From NCBI GenBank assembly GCA_900552185.1, contig URYT01000060.1, positions 1 through 9,446 of the forward strand: a DNA stretch of 9,446 bases, read 5' to 3'. The translations under genes were made by a program, and so were the position numbers. Shown piece by piece: positions 1 to 5,760 of this stretch. The DNA is from an uncultured Collinsella sp. GTDB taxonomy: Bacteria > Actinomycetota > Coriobacteriia > Coriobacteriales > Coriobacteriaceae. The notes beneath the pieces are model-generated. The model saw only the letters and a program-made list of their open reading frames with translations, was not told where the DNA came from and made no database searches. Position 1 is the first letter of the stretch. Every line of letters begins with the position of its first letter.

Positions 1-108
1 TTTGCCGTTCCTGACATTGTTCCGCTGCCGCAGGACGTGGTGGATGGCTGCGAGGCCGTGCTCGATACGTTGTTCGACCTTTCGGCGGCAGTTAAAGCCG
101 CGCGCTAG
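1..108 (+). CDS. C-terminal end of an unknown protein (partial)
   Basis: Frame 1 is open from the window edge to a TAG at 106-108 and gives 35 residues that begin FAVPDIVPLPQDVVDG and end in AAVKAAR. The segment is a plausible soluble C-terminus with an amphipathic last helix. The family cannot be recognised from so little sequence. It is taken as a real gene end because a strong terminator stem starts about 40 bp after the stop and no other feature explains the stretch. It converges with the lacI-type gene on the other strand. Function unknown. Confidence 0.55.
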   Translation, partial: FAVPDIVPLPQDVVDGCEAVLDTLFDLSAAVKAAR

Positions 109-146
109 ACAATTGCGGCGTTGAAACGAGCAATTGCCCACGTTTG

Positions 147-196
147 CGCTTAAGCAAAAGGGGCCCGGCAATGGTCGGGCCCCTTTTGCTTAAGCG
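147..196. terminator. Bidirectional intrinsic terminator, 21-bp perfect stem
   Basis: Positions 147-167 pair perfectly with 176-196 around an 8-nt loop. The stem has a GC core (GGGGCCCG / CGGGCCCC) flanked by AAAA/TTTT, so either strand gives a GC hairpin followed by a TTTT run within the outer stem. It lies between two convergent genes, the unknown gene ending at 108 and the lacI-type gene ending at 222, and most likely terminates both. Confidence 0.88.
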
Positions 197-221
197 GCGA
201 CATAGCATACTTGCGGGCGTG

Positions 222-1334
222 CTACAGATACGCGCCTAGGTTGATGGCCGTGGCGTCGGTCTGGCTGCTTGCCTGGGTGCTGGCGCGTTCCAGCAGGAAC
301 GGCCGCACGAGTTCTTGGCGGTTGATATCCTCGGCGGCGGTGACTGCGGTGACGGTGCGCGCGGCAGAGCCGATGTGGACGTGCTTGGTCTTCGCCGGGG
401 CCTTGTTCTCGATTTGCTCCATGAGCAATTGAACGCCCTTGCGGCCAATCTCGTAGCCCGGGGGCGCTACCGTAGTGAGCGGGACCGATCCGCTCCAAGC
501 GAGCGGGTTGCCATCGCAACCTGCTACGCGTACTTGCCCGGGGACAGAGATGCCCTTGTCGACCAGCGCCGAGATGACGCCCGAGGCCAACACGTCGGTC
601 AGGCCGACGACAAAATCGGGACGTTCGTCCGCGGGGCGCGCGGCGATTTGGGCGCCGATGCCGTAGCCGTCGGCGGCGGTATTCCATTCGCCGGCGTCGA
701 TGACTTCGATCTTGATATCGGGGTGTAGGGCGAGTGCCTTATGAATGCCAAGGACGCGCAGGGTGAGTTGCATAAATGCTGCTCTACCCACAACGGTGAT
801 ATGGCGTGCACCGCGGGCGATGGCAAGTTCGGCAATGATGCGACCCTGGGCCTCGTTGTCGGCCGCTACGTAGTAGCCGGGCTCGGAGCAATGGATGTCC
901 AGATGGACGATCGGCACGGGCATCTTGGCCATGGCGGGGTGCCAGTCGGGGGATGCCATGGGCTGAACCATGACGCCGGACATCTGGGTGCCCATAAAGT
1001 AGCGCAGGTAATGGTCCTGGAGAATATCGTCGTTATCGGCGTTGGCGATGAGCAAGTCATAGCCGTGCTTGCGAGCCTCGTTGTGGGCGCCGCTGGCGAT
1101 TTGGAGCGAAAAGCCGTGATCGAGACGGGGGAGCACCAGGCCAAAGGACTTGGTGGCGCCGCCCGCGAGCTGACGAGCGCTTTGGTTGGGCAGGTAGCCA
1201 AGGCGATTGATGGTCTCGTTGATGAGCTTGAGGGTCTCGGGGCGCAGCTTTTCGGGGTGGTTGAGCGCGTTGGAAACCGTGCCCAGCGAAACCCCGGCCT
1301 CGCGCGCGACGTCGCTGATTTTTACCTTTGCCAT
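222..1334 (-). CDS. LacI-family transcriptional regulator
   Basis: A 370-aa one-component repressor. Residues 1-58 form the LacI DNA-binding head: MAKVKISDVAREAGVSLGTV is the helix-turn-helix, and YLPNQSARQLAGG is the hinge region that enters the minor groove. Residues 62-350 form the periplasmic-binding-protein-like effector core. Visible landmarks are FGLVLPR at 64-70, SGVMVQP at 119-125, VGLTDVLASGVISAL at 243-257, RVAGCDGNPLAW at 269-280 and PLTTVAPPGYEIGRKGVQLL at 285-304. A family-typical LVRPFLLERAST segment follows at 342-353. The last ~18 residues are a polar tail. The frame stays open far upstream across glmS, but the ATG at 1334 is chosen because it starts the canonical head and follows an AAAGGGG ribosome site. 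The ligand cannot be read from sequence and is probably a sugar or nucleoside. It is transcribed divergently from glmS. A likely self-operator lies in its leader. Confidence 0.93.
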   Translation of the reverse strand: MAKVKISDVAREAGVSLGTVSNALNHPEKLRPETLKLINETINRLGYLPNQSARQLAGGATKSFGLVLPRLDHGFSLQIASGAHNEARKHGYDLLIANADNDDILQDHYLRYFMGTQMSGVMVQPMASPDWHPAMAKMPVPIVHLDIHCSEPGYYVAADNEAQGRIIAELAIARGARHITVVGRAAFMQLTLRVLGIHKALALHPDIKIEVIDAGEWNTAADGYGIGAQIAARPADERPDFVVGLTDVLASGVISALVDKGISVPGQVRVAGCDGNPLAWSGSVPLTTVAPPGYEIGRKGVQLLMEQIENKAPAKTKHVHIGSAARTVTAVTAAEDINRQELVRPFLLERASTQASSQTDATAINLGAYL

Positions 1335-1344
1335 AGCGGCCCCT

Positions 1345-1358
1345 TTGATGCGTTTCAA
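1345..1358. promoter_or_regulatory. Candidate LacI-type operator in the lacI leader
   Basis: The 14-mer TTGATGCGTTTCAA is an imperfect dyad with outer arms TTGA/TCAA and a central CG, the form usual for LacI-family operators. It lies between the -10 box and the ribosome binding site of the LacI-family gene, where a bound repressor would block transcription. Autoregulation is inferred; there is no second copy in the window to confirm the motif. Confidence 0.4.
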
Positions 1359-1369
1359 GTACAAGCCAG

Positions 1370-1378
1370 ATTGTAGCA
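1370..1378 (-). promoter_or_regulatory. Extended -10 promoter of the LacI-family gene
   Basis: On the - strand the sequence reads TGCTACAAT: TACAAT (1370-1375) preceded by TG-N, an extended -10. No good -35 hexamer is visible, as expected for extended -10 promoters. The predicted start near 1363 gives a leader of about 29 nt before the ATG at 1334. The same TGCTACANT form recurs at the promoter at 7060-7068. The region upstream of this box is occupied by a palindromic repeat. Confidence 0.55.
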
Positions 1379-1383
1379 TCCCA

Positions 1384-1428
1384 AACCTTCCAAAAAGGGA
1401 CAGGTTTATTTTGGCAGGTTTTATCTGG
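1384..1428 (+). repeat. Palindromic intergenic repeat, copy 1 (type A)
   Basis: A 37-bp imperfect palindrome (1384-1420) with arms AACCTTCCAAAA and TTTTGGCAGGTT (one mismatch) and a loop containing GGGACAGG, followed by the conserved tail TTATCTGG (1421-1428). The copy at 3565-3609 is the same element on the opposite strand, same length, with only a few substitutions. It covers the -35 side of the lacI-type promoter. Conservation between two intergenic sites shows a dispersed repeat. A REP-like nature is inferred. Confidence 0.8.
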
Positions 1429-1450
1429 GGAAACGCCGTTGCCAGCGCGA

Positions 1451-1483
1451 CCACCACGAAGGGGACAGGCACCTTTGCGGTGG
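1451..1483 (+). repeat. Palindromic intergenic repeat, related type B
   Basis: Arms CCACCACGAAG (1451-1461) and CTTTGCGGTGG (1473-1483) pair except for three central positions, around a loop that carries GGGGACAGGCAC. The loop core GGGACAGG is shared with the type A repeat 50 bp upstream, although the arms differ. This suggests two arm variants of one family. REP-type elements with a GGGACAGG core are known to accompany transposase-like RAYT genes in some bacteria; none is in this window. Confidence 0.62.
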
Positions 1484-1512
1484 TTTGGACCGGCTGGGCA
1501 TGTGTGCATCGG

Positions 1513-1550
1513 GTGGTATCTAAGTTGAGATACCACTTCTGGTATATCAG
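1513..1550. promoter_or_regulatory. Cluster of TGGTAT/ATACCA operator half-sites upstream of glmS
   Basis: A perfect 9-bp inverted repeat, GTGGTATCT (1513-1521) and AGATACCAC (1528-1536), is followed by a near-palindrome CTGGTATATCAG (1539-1550). Four TGGTAT-type half-sites therefore lie within 38 bp, ending about 17 bp before the -10 box of glmS. The form resembles operators of HutC-subfamily GntR regulators such as NagR and DasR, which control amino-sugar genes. The identity of the binding protein is inferred from that resemblance and from glmS as the target. Confidence 0.5.
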
Positions 1551-1566
1551 CTTGCGCTTGCGTGAG

Positions 1567-1572
1567 TACAAT
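1567..1572 (+). promoter_or_regulatory. Candidate -10 box of glmS
   Basis: TACAAT matches the -10 consensus at five of six positions and is the best hexamer between the operator cluster and the gene. No convincing -35 box lies 16-18 bp upstream (ATATCA-like), which fits a promoter that needs an activator or is tuned by the adjacent half-sites. A start near 1579 would leave a leader of about 67 nt. A glmS ribozyme was not recognised. Confidence 0.4.
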
Positions 1573-1646
1573 ACTCGAACGTTATACGTCTCAGCGCCCC
1601 CTGTGCGTGGACGTCTTGCAGTCACGCGAACGAAGGGATTTATCCT

Positions 1647-3494
1647 ATGTGCGGAATTGTCGGCTACACCGGCTCTGATATTGCAAAGAACATCCTGGTC
1701 ACGGGCCTCAAGCGCATGGAGTATCGCGGCTATGACTCTTCGGGCGTCGCGCTCGAGGTGGGCGAGGGCGCCGCGGCGCACCTCGACGTCATCCGCCGCG
1801 TGGGCAAGGTCGCGGGCCTGGAGAGCGAGCTTTCCAACATCGACAGCGACGCTACCTGCGGTATCGGTCACACCCGTTGGGCCACCCACGGCAAGCCCTC
1901 CGTCGTTAACGCTCACCCCCACACCAGCTGCGACGGTCGTATCGCCATCGTCCACAACGGCATCATCGAGAACTTCGCTGAGCTGCGCGAAGAGCTGGAG
2001 GGCCGCGGCCATCACTTTAAGAGCGAGACCGATACCGAGGTCTTCGCGCATCTGATCGAAGAGGCTTATGCCGAGACGCACGACCTGATGGCCTCCGTGC
2101 GCGAGGCGTGCACCCACGTGGTCGGTGCCTATGGTCTGGCCGCCGTGTGCGCTGACGAGCCCGGCGTGATCGCCGTGGCCCGCAAGGATTCCCCGATCGT
2201 GGTCGGCGCGGGCGAGACCGGTTCCTACGTTGCCTCTGACGTGATTGCACTCATCGACGCCACCCGCGATGTTGTGGTGCTCGAGGACGGTCAGTTTGCC
2301 AAGCTCACGCCCGCAGGCGTCGAGTACACCGACGAGGCCGGCAACGTTATCGAGCCCAAGGTCACCCACATCGACTGGGACCTGGACATGGCAGAAAAGG
2401 GCGGTTATCCCGACTTTATGCTCAAGGAAATCCACGAGCAACCGCGCGTCGTGCGCGACACACTGGTCGGTCGTATGACGCCGGCCGGCGAGCTCGACAT
2501 CGACGAGCTGGGCCTTTCGCTCGAGGAGCTCAACGACATCGACCGCGTCTACGTGATCGCTTGCGGCACCAGCTATCATGCTGGCCTCATTGCCAAGAAT
2601 CTCATTGAGGGCTGGGCTCGCATTCCCACCGAGGTGGAGGCGGCCAGCGAGTTCCGTTATCGCAACCCCATCATTACGCCGACGACGCTTGTCGTTGCCG
2701 TGTCCCAGTCGGGCGAGACGGCCGATACCCTTGCCGCCATTCGCGACGCGCGCATCAAGGGTGCCAAGGTCTTCGGCATCACCAACGTGGTGGGCAGCCC
2801 CGTGGCGCGTGAGAGCGACGGCGTCATCTACACCAAGGCCAACAAAGAGATCGCGGTCGCCTCGACCAAGAGCTTCATCGGCCAGGTCGTGAGCCTCACG
2901 CTGCTGGCTTTGCTACTGGCGCAGGTCAAGTACCGCTTGACCACCAAGCAGGCGCGCATGCTGTTCCGCGAGCTTTCCGATACGGCCGAGCAGATCCAGT
3001 GGATTTTGGATACCCAAACCGAGGCCGTTCATGAGGCTGCCCTGCTGTGCAAGGACGCGCAGTCGGCGCTGTTCGTGGGCCGTGGCATGGGTGCCGCTAT
3101 TTCCTACGAGGGTGCGCTCAAGCTCAAGGAAGTCAGCTACCTGCACGCCGAGGCATATGCCGCCGGTGAGATGAAGCATGGCCCCATTGCCCTGATCGAC
3201 CCGGGCTTCCCTGTCATCGCTGTGGCCACCAAGAGTGCCACCTACGACAAGACCGTGTCGAACCTTATGGAGTGCAAGGCGCGCGGCGCCAAGGTCATCG
3301 TCGTTGCCACCGAGAGCGACGAGGAGATCAACAAGATTGCCGACTGCATCATCCGCGTGCCGGCAGTCCGCGACGTGTTCAGCCCCATCACGGCGAGTGT
3401 CCCGCTGCAGCTGCTCGCCCGCGAGGTCGCCATCCTGCGCGGCTGCGACGTCGACCAGCCCCGCAACCTGGCCAAGAGCGTCACGGTAGAGTAG
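1647..3494 (+). CDS. glmS: Glutamine--fructose-6-phosphate aminotransferase (isomerizing)
   Basis: A 615-aa cytosolic enzyme that makes glucosamine-6-phosphate from fructose-6-phosphate and glutamine, the entry step to UDP-GlcNAc and peptidoglycan. It begins MCGIVGYTG, so Cys2 becomes the N-terminal nucleophile of the glutaminase domain after Met removal. HTRWATHG (75-82), VHNGIIENF (102-110) and SETDTEVFAHL complete that active site. Two sugar-isomerase (SIS) domains follow: the first has CGTSYHAG near 306-313 and SQSGETADT near 353-361, and the second has GRGMGAAISYEGALKLKEVSYLHAEAY near 477-503. The C-terminus DQPRNLAKSVTVE is the family signature, with the lysine that opens the sugar ring. 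Length agrees with the E. coli enzyme (609 aa). An AAGGGA ribosome site lies 8 bp before the ATG. It is monocistronic, with its own promoter region and terminator, and is flanked by inverted copies of a palindromic repeat. Confidence 0.98.
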   Translation: MCGIVGYTGSDIAKNILVTGLKRMEYRGYDSSGVALEVGEGAAAHLDVIRRVGKVAGLESELSNIDSDATCGIGHTRWATHGKPSVVNAHPHTSCDGRIAIVHNGIIENFAELREELEGRGHHFKSETDTEVFAHLIEEAYAETHDLMASVREACTHVVGAYGLAAVCADEPGVIAVARKDSPIVVGAGETGSYVASDVIALIDATRDVVVLEDGQFAKLTPAGVEYTDEAGNVIEPKVTHIDWDLDMAEKGGYPDFMLKEIHEQPRVVRDTLVGRMTPAGELDIDELGLSLEELNDIDRVYVIACGTSYHAGLIAKNLIEGWARIPTEVEAASEFRYRNPIITPTTLVVAVSQSGETADTLAAIRDARIKGAKVFGITNVVGSPVARESDGVIYTKANKEIAVASTKSFIGQVVSLTLLALLLAQVKYRLTTKQARMLFRELSDTAEQIQWILDTQTEAVHEAALLCKDAQSALFVGRGMGAAISYEGALKLKEVSYLHAEAYAAGEMKHGPIALIDPGFPVIAVATKSATYDKTVSNLMECKARGAKVIVVATESDEEINKIADCIIRVPAVRDVFSPITASVPLQLLAREVAILRGCDVDQPRNLAKSVTVE

Positions 3495-3516
3495 TTGGTT
3501 CCGCCGTTCTAGCGAC

Positions 3517-3560
3517 TAAGGCCCGGCTCCGCATCAAGACGGAGCCGGGCCTTGTTTCAT
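3517..3560 (+). terminator. Intrinsic terminator of glmS
   Basis: AAGGCCCGGCTCC (3518-3530) pairs perfectly with 3541-3553, plus one closing G-C inside, giving a 14-bp stem and an 8-nt loop. It is followed by GTTTCATTT. The hairpin starts about 24 nt after the glmS stop. On the other strand the stem lies downstream of the convergent GntR-family gene and could also end that transcript. Confidence 0.88.
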
Positions 3561-3564
3561 TTGA

Positions 3565-3609
3565 CCAGATAAAACCTGCCAAAATGAACCTGTCTCTTTT
3601 TGGCAGGTT
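3565..3609 (-). repeat. Palindromic intergenic repeat, copy 2 (type A, inverted)
   Basis: Arms AACCTGCCAAAA (3573-3584) and TTTTGGCAGGTT (3598-3609) pair perfectly over 12 bp around a 13-nt loop containing CCTGTCTC, the degenerate complement of the GGGACAGG core. The conserved outer tail CCAGATAA lies at 3565-3572. Read on the - strand it matches copy 1 (1384-1428) in length and almost in full sequence. Its last arm runs into the stop codon of the GntR-family gene (3608-3610). Confidence 0.82.
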
Positions 3610-4339
3610 AGCGGAGCTTGCTGGTCTCGAAGTACTCGGGGAACTGGTCCAGGACCTCGGTCTGGTTGCGAAACATCATATGCAGGTGCTTGCTGACCAA
3701 AAAGCTCGCTTCGATGGGGTCGCGACCGGCGATGGCGCGGCGAATCTGCTTGTGTTCGTTCACGATGTCCTGATTGTCGAGAACCTGCGTGGCGGCGCGC
3801 AACCAGCGAAAGCGCTCCAGGTCGGCATTGGTCTCTTCGAGCCACGACCACACGGTGCTGCGACATGCGATGCTAAAAATCATGTGATGCATGAGGTTGT
3901 CGCTCAAAAAGAAGCCGATGCGATCCTCTTCGGCCATGGCCTTTTCCTGCAGCGCGATGGCGCGGTCGAGCTGCTCGATGCCAGCCGACGTGGCGCGCGC
4001 ACAGCATTCCACGATCACCTGCTTTTCCAGATGCTCGCGGATGTAACAGGCACTCTCGGCAAGGGTGAGGTTGATGGGTGAGACGTAGGTGCCGCTTTGG
4101 GGCACGGTGCGCACCAGGCCTTCCTGCGCCAAGCGAACCAAAGCCTCGCGCACAGGGGTGCGCCCCATATCAAGGTCGTCGCAAAGTTGCTTGACGCCCA
4201 GCTTTTCGCCCGGCTTGTAGTCCAGGTAGACGATTTTGCGTCGAATGGTGTGGTAGGACTGGTCCTGTAGGCTCGTTTCCTGCTCGCCGACGTGCATCGA
4301 TTCTTCCATAGCGCCTCGCAACTGTTCTATCAAACTCAT
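3608..4339 (-). CDS. GntR-family transcriptional regulator, FadR/FCD subfamily
   Basis: A 243-aa regulator. Residues ~27-88 are a GntR winged helix: YHTIRRKIVYLDYKPGEKL, then GRTPVREALVRLAQEGLV as the recognition region and the wing TVPQSGTYVSP. Residues ~92-230 are an all-helical FCD effector domain. The metal-binding set of that fold is visible: Asp147 and His151 in DNLMHH, His196 in NEHKQI and His218 in SKHLH. FCD regulators usually bind small carboxylates or sugar acids; the ligand here is unknown. The start is uncertain. ATG 4339 has no ribosome site and would lie only a few bases after a possible transcript start, whereas ATG 4309 has GAGG 4 bp upstream and ATG 4297 has GGAAG. All keep the DNA-binding domain. 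It is divergent from the YeiH-family transporter gene, the natural first candidate for its target. Confidence 0.92.
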   Translation of the reverse strand: MSLIEQLRGAMEESMHVGEQETSLQDQSYHTIRRKIVYLDYKPGEKLGVKQLCDDLDMGRTPVREALVRLAQEGLVRTVPQSGTYVSPINLTLAESACYIREHLEKQVIVECCARATSAGIEQLDRAIALQEKAMAEEDRIGFFLSDNLMHHMIFSIACRSTVWSWLEETNADLERFRWLRAATQVLDNQDIVNEHKQIRRAIAGRDPIEASFLVSKHLHMMFRNQTEVLDQFPEYFETSKLR

Positions 4340-4502
4340 ATGTCAGTTGTTAATTATGCCGCGAATCAGCTCTCCGCGGTGGGTAATTCGGCTGTCGCCC
4401 GAGAACTATTGCGGCATCTTAGTCTGTGTTTGCGCAAGGCTGCGCTCAATGTTGCCGTATCATAAGCCGTCGCAAACGTGAAATAGAAAGAAGGAATCCC
4501 AT
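4340..4502. promoter_or_regulatory. Divergent regulatory region between gntR-type and yeiH-type genes
   Basis: This 163-bp interval must hold both promoters. Two spaced 7-bp inverted repeats are visible: ATGCCGC (4356-4362) with GCGGCAT (4411-4417), and GTTTGCG (4428-4434) with CGCAAAC (4471-4477). The second pair includes the 8-bp palindrome TTGCGCAA (4430-4437). A TATCAT (4458-4463) may be the transporter -10 box, without a good -35. These are candidate binding sites only. Confidence 0.35.
4353..4358 (-). promoter_or_regulatory. Possible -10 box of the GntR-family gene
   Basis: CATAAT on the - strand matches the -10 consensus at five of six positions. No clear -35 box is present at the right spacing. 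A start near 4346 would make the first ATG (4339) almost leaderless and argues for a downstream start. Confidence 0.3.
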
Positions 4503-5537
4503 ATGCAACTGGCAAATATCGTACGCGAGCGCTGGAAGGGCGTCTTGTTCTGCCTGATCATCGCCATTCCCGCGACGTTGCTCGGCAAACAAATTGAGGT
4601 GGTCGGCGGTCCGGTATTTGCCATCCTCTTTGGCATGGTCCTGGCGCTCGTCTTTCCCAAGAATCGTCGCGAACAGCTCGCCGCCGGCGTTACCTATACG
4701 TCCAAAAAAGTCTTGCAGTACGCGGTTATCCTGCTTGGCTTTGGCATGAACCTCTCCCAGATTCTGTCCAAGGGCGCCCAGTCGCTGCCGATTATCGTGG
4801 CGACAATCTCGACCTCGCTTGTCATCGCCTTTGTGCTCTGCCGCGTCATGAACGTACCGGGCAAGATCGCGACGCTTGTGGGTGTGGGTTCGTCGATTTG
4901 CGGCGGTTCTGCCATCGCCGCGACCGCACCCGTCATTGATGCCGACGATCGCGAGATTGCCCAGGCTATTTCGGTCATCTTCCTGTTCAACGTTATCGCG
5001 GCGCTCGTGTTTCCGACGCTCGGCGGCATGCTCGGGCTGACCAACGAGGGCTTTGGCCTGTTTGCCGGTACCGCCATCAACGACACCTCGTCCGTAACGG
5101 CTGCGGCGAGCGCCTGGGACAGCATGCATCCCGGCGCCAATGTGCTCGAGAGCGCCACGGTGGTCAAGCTCACCAGGACGCTGGCCATTATCCCCATCAC
5201 GCTGGTCCTCGCATGCTGGCAGATGCATCTGGCACGCAAGGCCGGCGGCGACGCTAAGAGCACGTTCTCGCTTAAACGCGCGTTTCCCATGTTCGTGCTG
5301 TTCTTTGTGCTGGCGAGCGTGATCACCACGGTGCTTCAGCTTCCCGCGTCCATCACGGCGCCCATCAAGGAGCTGTCGAAGTTCTTTATCGTGATGGCCA
5401 TGGCGGCAATTGGCTTTAATACCGATATCGTCGAGCTGGTCAAAAAGGGCGGCAAGCCCATCGCGCTGGGCTTTTGCTGCTGGATTGGCATTGCGTGCAT
5501 GAGTTTGGGAATGCAACACGTACTGGAAATCTGGTAG
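4503..5537 (+). CDS. YeiH-family putative sulfate exporter, membrane protein
   Basis: A 344-aa integral membrane protein of the YeiH family (UPF0324, Pfam Cons_hypoth698), annotated by convention as a putative sulfate exporter. The true substrate is not firmly known for most members. Eight to ten hydrophobic helices are seen, for example at about 13-30, 37-51, 71-85, 95-113, 153-178, 224-241, 261-280, 293-306 and 318-336. Family landmarks are present: QYAVILLGFGMNLSQI (72-87), GSSICGGSAIAATAPVI (129-145), FAGTAINDTSSVTAAA (187-202) and ATVVKLTRT (218-226). Full length for the family. An AAGAAGGA ribosome site sits 7 bp before the ATG. It is divergent from the FCD regulator. No simple terminator follows; the transcript would run into the hairpin-rich stretch from 5591. 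Confidence 0.93.
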   Translation: MQLANIVRERWKGVLFCLIIAIPATLLGKQIEVVGGPVFAILFGMVLALVFPKNRREQLAAGVTYTSKKVLQYAVILLGFGMNLSQILSKGAQSLPIIVATISTSLVIAFVLCRVMNVPGKIATLVGVGSSICGGSAIAATAPVIDADDREIAQAISVIFLFNVIAALVFPTLGGMLGLTNEGFGLFAGTAINDTSSVTAAASAWDSMHPGANVLESATVVKLTRTLAIIPITLVLACWQMHLARKAGGDAKSTFSLKRAFPMFVLFFVLASVITTVLQLPASITAPIKELSKFFIVMAMAAIGFNTDIVELVKKGGKPIALGFCCWIGIACMSLGMQHVLEIW

Positions 5538-5552
5538 AGAAGTAGCTTGTTT

Positions 5553-5573
5553 GCGTGCTGCGTGCTTCGTGCT
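5553..5573 (+). repeat. Three tandem 7-bp units
   Basis: GCGTGCT, GCGTGCT and TCGTGCT lie head to tail just after the transporter stop. This is a very short tandem array with no assigned role and could be chance or slippage. Confidence 0.5.
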
Positions 5574-5590
5574 GGTGAGCGCATGCTTGC

Positions 5591-5685
5591 GGTGGAGCGA
5601 TAGGAGCTCTTGCGGGTATGGCTTGTCCGCAGGTTTATAAGTCCCGAAGAGCTCTTATCGCCCCGCCAGGATGGCGATGCGGGGC
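5591..5685 (+). other. Long imperfect hairpin with a competing downstream stem
   Basis: Positions 5591-5611 pair with 5647-5667 with one mismatch (5596/5662) and two G-U pairs. A bulged G at 5612 then allows four more pairs (5613-5616 with 5643-5646), leaving a 26-nt loop. A second stem, GCCCCGC (5660-5666) with GCGGGGC (5679-5685), uses the 3' arm of the first, so the two exclude each other as RNA. No U-tract follows either stem, so it is not a standard terminator. It lies between the transporter and the Fis-type regulator and would be in the leader or read-through RNA of the latter. Confidence 0.6.
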
Positions 5686-5691
5686 AACACC

Positions 5692-5725
5692 TATACTCGC
5701 AGGACGGCGCTTTCTACCCTATAGT
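5692..5725 (+). promoter_or_regulatory. Candidate -10 boxes ahead of the Fis-type regulator gene
   Basis: TATACT (5692-5697) and TATAGT (5720-5725) each match the -10 consensus at five of six positions. Neither has a recognisable -35 at 16-18 bp. The second overlaps the left arm AGTGTTT (5723-5729) of a spaced inverted repeat whose right arm is AAACACT (5754-5760), 31 bp apart centre to centre, about three helical turns. This would suit a looping or cooperative regulator. Confidence 0.35.
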
Positions 5726-5760
5726 GTTTGGTGAGCAATATCGTTCAATTTTGAAACACT

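Noticed and set aside
540..546. GGGACAG inside the lacI-type gene, similar to the repeat core
   Set aside because: It encodes the conserved VPGQVRVAG stretch of the LacI core and has no flanking inverted arms.
1573..1646. Possible glmS ribozyme in the glmS leader
   Set aside because: The leader is short (about 70 nt) and no conserved ribozyme core was recognised; the class is typical of Firmicutes.
1335..2579. Long - strand extension of the lacI-type reading frame across glmS (785 codons in total)
   Set aside because: The extension is antisense to the clearly coding glmS and has no family similarity. The LacI head starts at 1334 with a good ribosome site. The open frame is a by-product of GC-rich codon use.
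4446..5519. 357-codon open frame on the - strand opposite the YeiH-family gene
   Set aside because: His/Arg/Gly-rich shadow translation with no domain or ribosome site, fully overlapped by a recognised membrane-protein gene.
5629..5640. GCAGGTTTATAA in the loop of the 5591-5667 hairpin, resembling the type A repeat tail
   Set aside because: The match is short, and the arms and GGGACAGG core are missing.
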